Positions 53,566-62,691 of a DNA stretch of 64,000 nucleotides are shown here, one piece after another. This DNA is from Chloroflexota bacterium (GTDB lineage Bacteria > Chloroflexota > Anaerolineae > Aggregatilineales > Phototrophicaceae), in the NCBI GenBank assembly GCA_026707225.1, contig JAPOXG010000130.1, positions 1-64,000 on the forward strand. The letters are read 5' to 3'. A program made the translations under genes and the position numbers. The first letter of the stretch is position 1. The number at the start of each line of letters is the position of its first letter. The notes beneath the pieces were generated by a model. The model did no database searches. It was given only the letters and a program-made list of their open reading frames with translations, and was not told where the DNA came from.

Positions 53566-55535
53566 CTGGCCCCGCCCACTTCGATTGTCCCCAACTCGAC
53601 ATAGCTGCTGTCGCCGACCGGCAGGCGCGCCGATGGATCATTGATGTCGTAGAGCCCGGCGATCAGGCGGTATTCGCCTGCGGTCAAGTTTGCCGGAACA
53701 AGCAGACCGTGATTATCGACTATCGACTCGCCTGGCGACCAGGCTGTGGTCCTGGATGAGCCGCCGACCGGTTCACTATCGCGCTGGGCGACCAGAACGC
53801 CTTCGCTATCCAATAGCTGGAGGAAGACTTTGTAGCGCCCGCTCGGCGCTGCAAGCGCGGTCCAGACCAGTTGAACTTGCAGGACATCGCCAGGCGCCAA
53901 AGTTGTTGTGCTCAGCGCGACGGCATCGAGTGAAATCTCGTCGGCGAAATCACGGGCGAGAACTGTGGGCTCGCTCATGTCCGCCGGGCTGACGTACATA
54001 ACATGGCGCAGGTCATCGACCCAGCGATCATCCACTTCAAAGGCGCCGCGGTTGAGCGTCGTCTCCACGACCAAATTGGGGTCCTGCTGTTCAGCGCCGT
54101 AGAAGATGACCTGCAGTCGATCGTGCGCGGCGATGATGTCCCGCGCCTGGTTGCGGGTCGCTTCGTCATCGCCCTCCAGCGGCAAGGGGTAGACGGGCGC
54201 TTCCCCACGGTAATAGTAGCGCAGCAACTCTTGCAAGCCGGGCGCGCTGACGATGACGGCGTCGCCGGGGCGCAGATCGCTTTCAATCTGCCTTGCCAGG
54301 CCGCGCATGTCATCGCGCTGGAAAGCGGGATGGTGATAGAGCGGCGCCAACCCGCGAATGAGCGCCAGTAGATAGATCGCCAGAGCCAGGGCGGAAGCCA
54401 GCTTGGGGAGGGCGCGGAGGTACGATGGACCCTGGCGAATTGGCAGCTGCCATAGGACCCAGACGCCGCCGCCCAGCCACAATGCGCAAGCCAACTGCGC
54501 CGGCAGCAAGAAGCGCAGAAAGCCTTGCCCCAAGCCTACGAAGAGAAAAATGGCGATTGAGATCAGCGCCCAGGCAACTGGCAGCAGCGCGATCCAGCGG
54601 TCTCGCTGGCGGCGCGCTGGCGGGAACAGCCCCAGCAGCAAGAAGATGCAGGCGACCAGCCACAGATTGCTCGCGCTCAAATCAAATGCGCTGCCAAACG
54701 CCAAGTGTTCTATCAGCTCGTGCAGCATCTGATCGATTGGAAGGCGCTGCAAGCGATGCGAGCGGCTGCCCAATTGCGCGATGGCCACCGGCAGCCAGGG
54801 CAGAAACAGCATCAGCGTCAAGGCATGCGCCAGCGGGACTTTGAGCCAGCGCCGCCAAGGCAGAGGCGTCGACTGCCTGGCCGGCCTATCGCGGATGAGC
54901 GATGCGCAGCACCCAAGCGTCACCAGCGCCGCCTGCGTCAGAATCACGAAAGCCTGCGCGAAATGCGTGTAGAGGCCAAGCGCATTGATCAGCCCCAGCG
55001 CAATGACTCGTCCCCAACCATTTTTCTCGCCGGCGCCGGCCTCGCGCTCGCGCAAGATATCAAGCCAGAGCCACATGCTGGACGCGGCGATCGCCGTCAG
55101 CATAGCGTACATGCGCGCTTCTTGCGCATAGTAGATGCTGAAACTGTTGAATGCGACCAGCGCCGCCGCCGCCAGCCCGGCGACCGGATGAAAAAGGCGC
55201 GCGCCCAGTCCATAGGCAAAGGCGATGCTGATGATGCTGAAGAGCGCCGAGGGCATGCGCAGGGCGAATTCTGATGCGCCGGTTAACTCGCGCCACCAGC
55301 CCAACAGCGTGAAGTAAGCCGGGACATGCACATTGGTCTGCAAGTGGGATACCAGTTCGGGCAGCGTCCGCGTCGAATGCGCGTAGGCGACGCCCTCGTC
55401 ATACCAAAGCGACTGCGCGCCGAGGCGGTGGAAGCGCGCCGCCGCCGCTAACAAGAGGATGATGATCACTAGCGAAATGAACAGCGGGCGTCTCCCATTC
55501 CCGCGCCTCAGCGCCGGCCCCGTCTCGGCGGTCAT
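53562..55535 (-). CDS. GT39-like integral-membrane glycosyltransferase
   Basis: The 657-residue protein has about ten hydrophobic segments and the extracytoplasmic acidic pair D46-E47 in SLWYDEG, as in ArnT/PMT-type enzymes that use polyprenyl-phosphate sugar donors. The C-terminal 200 residues are soluble and beta-rich and probably face the outside. The GT2-type enzyme at 180 could make its donor, although the genes are 53 kb apart. Its start overlaps the stop of the upstream GH39-like gene by four bases. Confidence 0.82.
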   Translation of the reverse strand: MTAETGPALRRGNGRRPLFISLVIIILLLAAAARFHRLGAQSLWYDEGVAYAHSTRTLPELVSHLQTNVHVPAYFTLLGWWRELTGASEFALRMPSALFSIISIAFAYGLGARLFHPVAGLAAAALVAFNSFSIYYAQEARMYAMLTAIAASSMWLWLDILREREAGAGEKNGWGRVIALGLINALGLYTHFAQAFVILTQAALVTLGCCASLIRDRPARQSTPLPWRRWLKVPLAHALTLMLFLPWLPVAIAQLGSRSHRLQRLPIDQMLHELIEHLAFGSAFDLSASNLWLVACIFLLLGLFPPARRQRDRWIALLPVAWALISIAIFLFVGLGQGFLRFLLPAQLACALWLGGGVWVLWQLPIRQGPSYLRALPKLASALALAIYLLALIRGLAPLYHHPAFQRDDMRGLARQIESDLRPGDAVIVSAPGLQELLRYYYRGEAPVYPLPLEGDDEATRNQARDIIAAHDRLQVIFYGAEQQDPNLVVETTLNRGAFEVDDRWVDDLRHVMYVSPADMSEPTVLARDFADEISLDAVALSTTTLAPGDVLQVQLVWTALAAPSGRYKVFLQLLDSEGVLVAQRDSEPVGGSSRTTAWSPGESIVDNHGLLVPANLTAGEYRLIAGLYDINDPSARLPVGDSSYVELGTIEVGGAS

Positions 55536-57259
55536 CGCCTGCGCTCTCGCAGCGCCAAAATCACCGTGCCCAGCGCGACCGCCGCCAAGGCGCCGCCCAA
55601 AGCCAGCCAGGAGAGCAGTCGGCTCAAGCTGCGATCATAAACGGCGATTTCATCCACAACGATCGGTCCGGCGCCAAAACTGACGCGCCGCTTCTGCGCC
55701 ATCCCGGGCGAAAGCTCGAATCGAGTCGCCCGCCAGGCGGCCTCTATCGCCTCAACGGGACGCCAGCGGATCTCCAGCGCGGTGCCATACGCAGTGAATT
55801 GCAGCCCGGCTTCGAATCGCCTGGCACGGCCGAAGCGAGCGCTGGCATCGGGTACGGTCGCGCTCTCCCCTTGAATCTGCCAGCTCTCAGCCTGATGCCG
55901 GCCGCGATACAGAATCGGCGCCTGATTCTTCAAGTACGCTTGCACGCTGTAATAAACCGGCAGCGGCGTAAAGGTCGGTTTCTCAGGTTGGTAATCCGGC
56001 TCGACCATGCGGAAGTAGTAGAAAGCCTGATTTGCTTCAAACGGGTCTTTCCGCGTGAAGAACCAGTACATGACGTTGCCGACCCAGGGCCACTCCTGCT
56101 GGATGCGCTGGTAGAATATCGGCATATAGCGAGCGGCCTGCTCTTCGCTGACGCTGCCATAGGCGCCGTGGAGGCTGATCTGCTCGGGCGGCAGCTCAGC
56201 ATCGAGGGTGGCGTTCCAGGCCGCTTCGCTGAGCCAGATGGGCTTAGAGAAATCGCCATTGCGCACCATGATATCGCGATAATAGCTGTGGCGTGCCACA
56301 TTGACCGAGGTGGCGCGCAGGCGTCGATCGGTGGGTCCGCTGCGCAAGCCATAACCCTGAGCCGAGAGCACATCAAAACAGTCGCCGCCGCCTTGATCAT
56401 AAAGCGCTTGCAAGAAGACCAGATCGCTCAGGTCGCGCGTCCCGTCAAGCGCGATGGTCGGGGCGATCGCGCCGCTGATCACCACGATTTCGGGATCGAC
56501 TTCCTTCAGCGCCCGGTAGCTGCGGCAGAGCAAGTCGACGTAGCCGGCTGGATCGATGGGATTGTTGCCCCACTCGGGGTAGATGTTCGGCTCGTTCCAG
56601 ATTTGATAGTGGCTGACGCGCCCTCGATAGCGCCGAGCCACGGCTGTCGCGAAATTGACGAAGTCCGCCAAGTCATCGGGGGGCGCGCGGTCGCCGGCGG
56701 CGGGATCAGCGCGCGTCCAGGCCGGCGGATTGCTCAGGCGCGCCATCAGACGCAAGCCATAGGCTTCGGTCAATTCGACGATCTGGTCGTATTTCACCCA
56801 GGTATCGATCGTGTCCGGCTGGCCGTCGCCATCGCGATCAAGCCGGGAATCGGTATAGCGCCCGCGCCCGTCAACCTCGAGGTCTTCCCAGGGGAACTCC
56901 TGTCGCAGCCAGACGAAGCCGGCCTCGCGGATCATGCGCAGCATGGCTTCAATCTTCGGGCGCTCGACTTCCTGCTCCAGAAAGGTATTGATGCCGTAGG
57001 GATAGGCGGCTTTGTTGTCGATCGGCGCCAGCGCTGCGGTCTCCAGCGGGTGACGGATGAGGTTGCCCGCCACCTCGACCATGCCGCGGATTTGCCCGGC
57101 GACCGATTCCTCGCCGGTCTGCGTCCAGATGAATTGCCAAGCCAAGCCGCGGCTGCGCAAGTCCATAGCGAGCGCGATCAGGACGAAGACCACGACAACT
57201 GTGATGAGCGCGGCCCGTTTGCGCCGGGAAACGACTGTACTCGATGAGCTATTCGACAT
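55532..57259 (-). CDS. membrane-tethered GH39-like (clan GH-A) glycoside hydrolase
   Basis: The 575-residue protein has an N-terminal membrane segment (residues about 17-34) and a TIM-barrel domain with the acid/base Glu223 in QIWNEPN and the likely nucleophile Glu345 in WLSEAAWN. A C-terminal segment RLLSWLALGGALAAVALG is a second membrane helix. The family is GH39-like or an uncharacterised GH-A member; the substrate is unknown. The start at 57259 stands seven bases after TATAAT, which suggests a leaderless mRNA. It is coupled to the downstream glycosyltransferase gene. Confidence 0.78.
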   Translation of the reverse strand: MSNSSSSTVVSRRKRAALITVVVVFVLIALAMDLRSRGLAWQFIWTQTGEESVAGQIRGMVEVAGNLIRHPLETAALAPIDNKAAYPYGINTFLEQEVERPKIEAMLRMIREAGFVWLRQEFPWEDLEVDGRGRYTDSRLDRDGDGQPDTIDTWVKYDQIVELTEAYGLRLMARLSNPPAWTRADPAAGDRAPPDDLADFVNFATAVARRYRGRVSHYQIWNEPNIYPEWGNNPIDPAGYVDLLCRSYRALKEVDPEIVVISGAIAPTIALDGTRDLSDLVFLQALYDQGGGDCFDVLSAQGYGLRSGPTDRRLRATSVNVARHSYYRDIMVRNGDFSKPIWLSEAAWNATLDAELPPEQISLHGAYGSVSEEQAARYMPIFYQRIQQEWPWVGNVMYWFFTRKDPFEANQAFYYFRMVEPDYQPEKPTFTPLPVYYSVQAYLKNQAPILYRGRHQAESWQIQGESATVPDASARFGRARRFEAGLQFTAYGTALEIRWRPVEAIEAAWRATRFELSPGMAQKRRVSFGAGPIVVDEIAVYDRSLSRLLSWLALGGALAAVALGTVILALRERRR

Positions 57260-57266
57260 GCGACGA

Positions 57267-57272
57267 ATTATA
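57267..57272 (-). promoter_or_regulatory. TATAAT -10 box of the GH39-like gene
   Basis: A perfect TATAAT lies seven bases from the ATG at 57259. With the usual start six to eight bases downstream, transcription would begin at the A of the start codon. A -35 is not clear. Confidence 0.45.
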
Positions 57273-57410
57273 GCCGCAGCGCCGACGATTGGCATAGCGC
57301 AGCATGGCGTCGGCCGCCTGCGCGCGGCATGCGAGACCTAGAGTCCTGCGCGGACTTTGATTTGCCCGCCGAACTATGGTTTACTTGTGGCAAATAGCCT
57401 CGGTGATCGA

Positions 57411-58880
57411 ATGCGTTTCCGATCCTGCATTGTCGCCCTTTTTCTTCTGCTGCTGCCCTTCGCCACTGGCGCGCAGGGCGCTGTTGAACGCGCTGACTGC
57501 ATGGAAACGCCCTATGGCTATCTGGCGCGATGCGGCTATGTCACGCTGCCACAAGATTATGATAATCCTGACGCTGGCCAAGTAGCGATCTATTTCACGC
57601 TGATCCAGGGCCGCAGCAGCCAGACGCTGCCCGATCCCCTCGTTTATCTGGTCGGCGGACCCGGCAGCAGCGGCACGCAGTTGCTGCAGATCTCGTTCAG
57701 CAAATACCTCAAATACTTCGCCAATGAGCGTGAGATCGTCGTGATTGATCAGCGCGGCACCGGGCTATCCAATCCGCCGCTTTATTGCCGCGAGGCACTC
57801 TTCCGCCTAAGCGAAATCTTGCAGAGCCATCACGAAGAACACGCCGAGCTGGTGCTTGAGATCCTGACCGAGTGCCACGAGCGGCTGACCCGCAGCGGCG
57901 TCCAATTCAGAACCTACCACAGCGAGAATATCGCCCGCGACATCGTCCAGGTGCTGCGCGCACTGGGCTATGAGCAATGGAATCTGGTCGGCGTGTCTTA
58001 CGGCTCGCGTTTGGCGCTGGAAATGATGCGCGATTACGCGCCATCCATTCGCAGCGTCATCCTCGATTCGGTGTATCCGCCGCAAGCAGACATCTACCTG
58101 GACGCCTACTATCACGGGGAACGCGCTCTGCAAGCGCTGTTTGCCGCTTGCTCGGCAGCAGAACGCTGCAGCGCGCGCTATCCCGATTTGGAGACTGTAT
58201 TCCATCGCGTTTACGAGCGCTTGAATGAGACGCCGCTGCGGGAGAGTTATGCGCTCCCGCGCTTCAACACGCTTGACATCAAGATCAGCGGCTACCGGCT
58301 ATATGACTGGATCTTCAGTTGGCTCTACGAAATCGATTCGATCCGGCAGATCCCTAAAATGATTTACGATCTCGACCGCGGCTTCGCCGAAAACGCCGCG
58401 CGCCTCGGCGTCGCCTTTGAAGCGAGTATGACCTCGCTCAGCCTGGGCATGCACTATACCGTCCAATGCCAAGAGGAGTACGATTCCGCGCTCAACCGCG
58501 ATTATTACAGCATGGTGGAAGCCCATCCCCATCTCGGCGGCTACCTGCGCTACCCGGTGGAGGGCTTGTCGACCTTGTCGCGCCTTTGCAACATGTGGCG
58601 GGCGGAAGCGCGGCCGCTAAGCGTCAATGATCCGGTGCTTAGCGATGTGCCCGCCCTGCTGCTCTCGGGCCACTATGACCCGATTACGCCAGCGGTCTAT
58701 GCGGACATGGCGAGCGAGACGCTTTCGGTCGCGTACAATTTTGTCCTGCCACATGTCGGGCATGGCGTGCTGCGCTCGGAGCGCTGCGCCGTTGACATCG
58801 CGGTGGATTTCATCAATGCGCCCCTGAGCGAACCCGATAGCAGTTGCATCGCCCGGACGCGCGCCATCGAATTCGACTAA
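57411..58880 (+). CDS. exported alpha/beta hydrolase, S33 TAP-like peptidase
   Basis: The 489-residue protein has a signal peptide (MRFRSCIVALFLLLLPFATG, cleaved near GAQG) and an alpha/beta hydrolase fold of the tripeptidyl aminopeptidase type: oxyanion LVGGPGSSG, VVIDQRGTGLS, nucleophile Ser in GVSYGSRL, Asp in GHYDPITP and His in HVGHGVLR. The start at 57411 has GGTGATC upstream; the frame is open from 57357. Its last eight codons (TRAIEFD and stop) recur downstream at 59949-59972 as a remnant of a tandem duplication. Confidence 0.88.
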   Translation: MRFRSCIVALFLLLLPFATGAQGAVERADCMETPYGYLARCGYVTLPQDYDNPDAGQVAIYFTLIQGRSSQTLPDPLVYLVGGPGSSGTQLLQISFSKYLKYFANEREIVVIDQRGTGLSNPPLYCREALFRLSEILQSHHEEHAELVLEILTECHERLTRSGVQFRTYHSENIARDIVQVLRALGYEQWNLVGVSYGSRLALEMMRDYAPSIRSVILDSVYPPQADIYLDAYYHGERALQALFAACSAAERCSARYPDLETVFHRVYERLNETPLRESYALPRFNTLDIKISGYRLYDWIFSWLYEIDSIRQIPKMIYDLDRGFAENAARLGVAFEASMTSLSLGMHYTVQCQEEYDSALNRDYYSMVEAHPHLGGYLRYPVEGLSTLSRLCNMWRAEARPLSVNDPVLSDVPALLLSGHYDPITPAVYADMASETLSVAYNFVLPHVGHGVLRSERCAVDIAVDFINAPLSEPDSSCIARTRAIEFD

Positions 58881-59040
58881 TCGGTCTCAGCCGATATTGG
58901 GCAGAATTTGATTTGCGCCTGGCGGTTCGTTATCATTCGCATACCTTCCGAAAATGTGACAGTGTGTCCACGCCTCATTGCGGCAATAGACTTCGCGTGG
59001 GCGGCCTTCGCCCAGCCGGGGGTGATTGGGATAGGTGAAA

Positions 59041-59883
59041 ATGAACGACATCGAACAATACGAATTTGATCGACTCGGATACTTCGTCATCCCCAACTTC
59101 CTCACCGACGCCGAAGTGAGCAGCCTCTCCGCCGCCATCGACGCCGCCGAAGAAGACGCGCTGGCGCAGCTGGATCGCCCGCCGGACAAGATCAGCGCAC
59201 ACGGCATTCGCTATCGTCACAATCCCGAAAAGGGCTACTTCGTCAGCGGCGCGCGCGAAGAAGGCAACACCCTGATCATCGAAGATTTCTATAACGCCGA
59301 TCCCGCCTTCGATATCTTGATTGATCATCCACCGACGATGAAATACATTCGCGCCATCGTCAAGGAACGCCCGACGATCAACAACAGCGAGATTCGCATC
59401 CGCTACCCCGGCAACCAGACGGGATCGCACATGGGCGGACCAGTCAGCCCCAAACATCGCTACACTTATTCGGATCAAGGCATCGACTGCATGATGGTGC
59501 GCATGGTCTACTTCGTCCACGATGTGAACCCGGGCCAGGGCGAGTTCTGCGTCGTGCCCGCCACGCACAAAAGCAACATGGCCTCGCCCTACGAAGGCAG
59601 CGACCCCGACAAGGAACCGGGCATGATCGGGCTGCCGGTCAAAGCCGGCGACGCCATCTTGTTCACGGAAAACCTGCGCCACGGCGGCTTTACCAATCGA
59701 TCAAATCAGACGCGCAAAACGCTGCATATCGGTTATGGTCCCTTCTGGATGAAATCGCAAAATCACAGCACCATGGACGAAGAGCCCTACGTCTTGCCCA
59801 GCACCTTCGCGCGCTGGAACGATGCGCAGCGTTTGCTTTTCCGCGCCCACCGCACCTTGTTGGACAACCGCGGAAATGATTGA
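59041..59883 (+). CDS. PhyH-family protein, HxG motif (copy 1 of tandem pair)
   Basis: The 280-residue protein belongs to the phytanoyl-CoA dioxygenase superfamily, with the distal His214 in LRHGGFTNRSN and FCVVPATHKSN between. Where typical members have HxD, it reads H130-M-G-G in TGSHMGGPV. Gly at the third position is the change that in SyrB2/WelO5-type enzymes vacates a ligand for a halide; here it may also be a subfamily trait. AGGTGA supports the ATG at 59041. Gene start and stop lie 1089 and 1092 bases before those of copy 2. The two 3' halves are almost identical. Confidence 0.8.
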   Translation: MNDIEQYEFDRLGYFVIPNFLTDAEVSSLSAAIDAAEEDALAQLDRPPDKISAHGIRYRHNPEKGYFVSGAREEGNTLIIEDFYNADPAFDILIDHPPTMKYIRAIVKERPTINNSEIRIRYPGNQTGSHMGGPVSPKHRYTYSDQGIDCMMVRMVYFVHDVNPGQGEFCVVPATHKSNMASPYEGSDPDKEPGMIGLPVKAGDAILFTENLRHGGFTNRSNQTRKTLHIGYGPFWMKSQNHSTMDEEPYVLPSTFARWNDAQRLLFRAHRTLLDNRGND

Positions 59884-59972
59884 TATTGAACGACAGGAAC
59901 TCGCGGGGATCCCTTGCATCACCCTGCGTGATTCACGCGTCGACGCCGACACGCGCCATCGAGTTTGAGTGA
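59876..59972 (+). pseudogene. junction remnant: 5' end of esterase fused to 3' end of S33 hydrolase gene
   Basis: From ATG 59876 the first 19 codons match the esterase gene at 60968 (MIDIERQELAGIPCITLRD). The match then stops, and 59949-59972 matches the last eight codons of the hydrolase gene at 57411 (TRAIEFE plus stop). The frame ends at 59968. This is the junction of a tandem duplication and is not likely to be a functional gene. Confidence 0.8.
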
Positions 59973-60129
59973 GCGCCCCCGCCGCGAGCGCCCAGTATTT
60001 GACTTGAGCGGTCGGGTTCGCTATGTTTTGGTGAATGCCCGCTGCGCGGATTGCTAGCCTTGAGGCATATTCCGAATTTTAATGGCTCTCAAGCGTTAGC
60101 AAAGTGCGGAACCACCGCCAGGGATGGCA

Positions 60130-60975
60130 AAAATGAACGATATCGAGAAATACGAATTTGACCGGCTGGGTTACCTTGTCATTCCGAACATGTTGACCGA
60201 CAAACAGGTGAAGAATCTCTCCGCCGCGATTGACGCCGCGGAAGAAGACGCGCTGGCGCAAATGGATCGCCCGCCGGACAAGATCAGCGCTTACGGGCTC
60301 GAATATCGTCACAATCCCGAAAAGGGCTACTACGTCAATGGCGCCAAGGGCGAGGGTAATACGCTGCTTATCGATGAGTTTTTTAATATGGATCCGGCTT
60401 TCGACATCCTGGTTGATCATGCGCCAACTATGGCCTACATCGGGGCGATCGTGCAGGAACGATCGACGATCAACAATTCAGAAATGCGCATTCGTTACCC
60501 CGGCAACCAGACGTCTTCACATTGTGGCGGCCCTGTTGGCTTGAAGCTCCGATATAATTACAACGCGCGTGGAATCAACTGCATGATGGTGCGCATGGTC
60601 TACTTCGTACACGATGTGGGACCAGGCCAAGGCGAATTCTGCGTCGTGCCCGCCACGCACAAAAGCAACATGGCCTCGCCCTACGAAGGCAGCGACCCCG
60701 ACAAGGAACCGGGCATGATCGGGCTGCCGGTCAAAGCCGGCGACGCCATCTTGTTCACGGAAAACCTGCGCCACGGCGGCTTTACCAATCGATCAAATCA
60801 GACGCGCAAAACGCTGCATATCGGTTATGGTCCCTTCTGGATGAAATCGCAAAATCACAGCACCATGGACGAAGAGCCCTACGTCTTGCCCAGCACCTTC
60901 GCGCGCTGGAACGATGCGCAGCGTTTGCTCTTCCGCGCCCACCGCACCTTATTGGACAACCGCGGAAATGATTGA
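60130..60975 (+). CDS. PhyH-family protein, HxG motif (copy 2 of tandem pair)
   Basis: The 281-residue protein has the same layout as copy 1, with H131-C-G-G in SSHCGGPV and an identical C-terminal part from FCVVPATH to the end. The first two-thirds differ at many positions. AGGGA upstream supports ATG 60130 over the in-frame ATG at 60124. The esterase gene starts at 60968 within its stop region, an eight-base overlap, so both are translated from one mRNA. Confidence 0.8.
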   Translation, partial: KMNDIEKYEFDRLGYLVIPNMLTDKQVKNLSAAIDAAEEDALAQMDRPPDKISAYGLEYRHNPEKGYYVNGAKGEGNTLLIDEFFNMDPAFDILVDHAPTMAYIGAIVQERSTINNSEMRIRYPGNQTSSHCGGPVGLKLRYNYNARGINCMMVRMVYFVHDVGPGQGEFCVVPATHKSNMASPYEGSDPDKEPGMIGLPVKAGDAILFTENLRHGGFTNRSNQTRKTLHIGYGPFWMKSQNHSTMDEEPYVLPSTFARWNDAQRLLFRAHRTLLDNRGND

Positions 60976-61777
60976 TATAGAACGACAGGAACTCGCGGGG
61001 ATCCCTTGCATTACCCTGCGTGATACGCGGGTGGCTGAGGCGCCGGTGATTATCCACTATCATGGCTGGACCGGCGGCAAAGGCGCGCTGGAAACACCCG
61101 ATCAGAGCCAGGCGCGGCTGGCGTCGGCCGGCTTTCTGGTGGTGGCGCCGGATTGTTACGAACATGGCGAACGCGCGACCGACGCCTGGTTCCGCGCCCA
61201 ATTCAACGGCTGGGCATTCATCTGCCAGGCGATGGACCAAACCAGAAAGGAAGCGGCCGCGCTCTACGAAGCGGTCATGGGATTACCCTACAGTTCGACG
61301 CATAATCCGCAGGTGACGGGCGGCTCCATGGGCGGCTTGATCGCGCAGATGGTCTTCGCCGAGAACAGCGACTTCGCCTCGATGGTATCGGTCGTTGGCC
61401 GCTCCAGCTTTTACCAGGCTGACGAATGGTGCCGGGAAGCGCAAAGCGGCAGCTGGTGCGATGACTGGTGCGCCGAGTACGCCACCCAATCGCACCCGGA
61501 GCGCTTCACCGACCGGCCCCTGCTATTCATCGACGGCGCGCTCGATGCCGACTGCCCCGCCGAGACCAACGCGGAGACTGTACGTCTGATCAACGAAGCG
61601 GGCGGGCAAGCCGAGCACTTCGTCGATCCGGATTTTGGTCACGGCTTCTCGCCGCCGATGCGCGAAAAGTTCGTCGATTGGCTTGTGGAACACGGACAGC
61701 CGCCACTCCAAACTTCGACTATGACGACCACTGTAGGGGCGACCCTTGGGTCGCCCGCCGAAGCGCAAGATCTGTAG
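60968..61777 (+). CDS. alpha/beta hydrolase (dienelactone hydrolase/prolyl oligopeptidase-like esterase)
   Basis: The 269-residue enzyme has IIHYHGWTGG as oxyanion region, the nucleophile Ser in VTGGSMGGL, an Asp in GALDADCPAE and a His in FGHGFSPP. The frame extends upstream to 60914 but inside the dioxygenase gene; the ATG at 60968 is chosen by overlap and by the duplicate at 59876. The last 15 or so codons (TMTTTVGATLGSPAEAQDL) are encoded by a palindromic repeat, and the stop TAG is part of the next repeat unit. No signal peptide is seen. Confidence 0.85.
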   Translation: MIDIERQELAGIPCITLRDTRVAEAPVIIHYHGWTGGKGALETPDQSQARLASAGFLVVAPDCYEHGERATDAWFRAQFNGWAFICQAMDQTRKEAAALYEAVMGLPYSSTHNPQVTGGSMGGLIAQMVFAENSDFASMVSVVGRSSFYQADEWCREAQSGSWCDDWCAEYATQSHPERFTDRPLLFIDGALDADCPAETNAETVRLINEAGGQAEHFVDPDFGHGFSPPMREKFVDWLVEHGQPPLQTSTMTTTVGATLGSPAEAQDL

Positions 61778-61800
61778 GGACTATCTATCAGGTCGCCCGC
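61732..61800. repeat. GTAGGGGC palindrome units, the first inside a coding end
   Basis: The first unit, CTGTAGGGGC with core GACCC-TT-GGGTC, lies in the last codons of the esterase gene. The second, CTGTAGGGAC, reads ATCTATCAGGTCGCCCGC, and its TAG is the esterase stop. Confidence 0.85.
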
Positions 61801-61824
61801 AAGCATCAGCTGGAGACTATCCCC

Positions 61825-62565
61825 ATGCCGCACGATGTTGACAAGATAATCGCCGAAATCGAAGCGCGCAGCTATTGCATCATCCCGTCAGTGATCTCGC
61901 CGGAAGAGGCGGACGAAGCGCGTGAAATCCTCGAAGGTCTGTTGGAGGCCGAGGCGACCGACGCATCGCGCGCAGCCAAGACCCAGCGCGTCGGCGGCAT
62001 TGCGGTCAAGCACCCGATCTTCGTCGAGCTCATGGCGCATCCCTTGATCGTCGCCATCTGGAAAAAGTACCTGGACGAAGACGTCATCTGCTCGACCTGG
62101 ACCGCCAACACCAGTTTCCCCGGCTTCGGCACATACAAGTGGCATCCGGATTTCCCCTTCCAATGGCTGAATTACCCCTGGCCGGATACGCCGGTAAGCG
62201 GGCAGACGATCTGGCTGCTGGATGACTTTTCGGTGGAGAATGGCGGCACCGGCATCATGCCCTACAGCCATAAGAAGGGGCATCGTCCGCCGGCCGACAT
62301 GATCGACAAGTGGCATCCCGATGGCGAGATCCTCACCGGCGTCCGCGGCAGCGTCATGGTATATCACGGCGCCACCTGGCATACCGCCCGCCCCAACAAT
62401 AGCGAGGCGCCGCGCAGCGCCCTATTAGGAATGTATACCCGTCCTTGTTATATTACGCAGGAAGACATGCTGGCGCAGTTGCGATTCATCGCTGAGCCGT
62501 CCGAAATCGTGCAGCAGCTGATGGGCGCCAAGCGTCGCCAGCCGGTCATCATCGCCAATCGCTAG
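61825..62565 (+). CDS. PhyH-family dioxygenase with canonical HxD
   Basis: This 246-residue protein keeps the full Fe(II) triad: HPD in YKWHPDFPFQ, distal His in HGATWHTARPNN, and an Arg in APRSALLGMY. It differs from the HxG tandem pair both in sequence and motif. I place the start at ATG 61825, 47 bases after the esterase stop; an upstream open frame is only an overlap with the esterase. The ribosome-binding site (GGAG) is present about eight bases upstream. The substrate is unknown. Confidence 0.82.
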   Translation: MPHDVDKIIAEIEARSYCIIPSVISPEEADEAREILEGLLEAEATDASRAAKTQRVGGIAVKHPIFVELMAHPLIVAIWKKYLDEDVICSTWTANTSFPGFGTYKWHPDFPFQWLNYPWPDTPVSGQTIWLLDDFSVENGGTGIMPYSHKKGHRPPADMIDKWHPDGEILTGVRGSVMVYHGATWHTARPNNSEAPRSALLGMYTRPCYITQEDMLAQLRFIAEPSEIVQQLMGAKRRQPVIIANR

Positions 62566-62691
62566 TTTGAGATCGGCAGCTATCGGGAGACGAATAAAAT
62601 CTAAAGCAGGGACTGTGAGGAGGACTTATCGGCAATTCCTTTAATTGAGAGGTATGATGGCGTAGCAAGACGCAAACATAAGGAGAACGAT

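Noticed and set aside
55799-57247. 482-codon plus-strand frame
   Set aside because: It is antisense to the GH39-like gene, whose catalytic motifs are clear.
61468-61824. Upstream extension of the last PhyH gene
   Set aside because: It lies in another frame of the esterase gene and the repeat; ATG 61825 starts a normal PhyH N-terminus.
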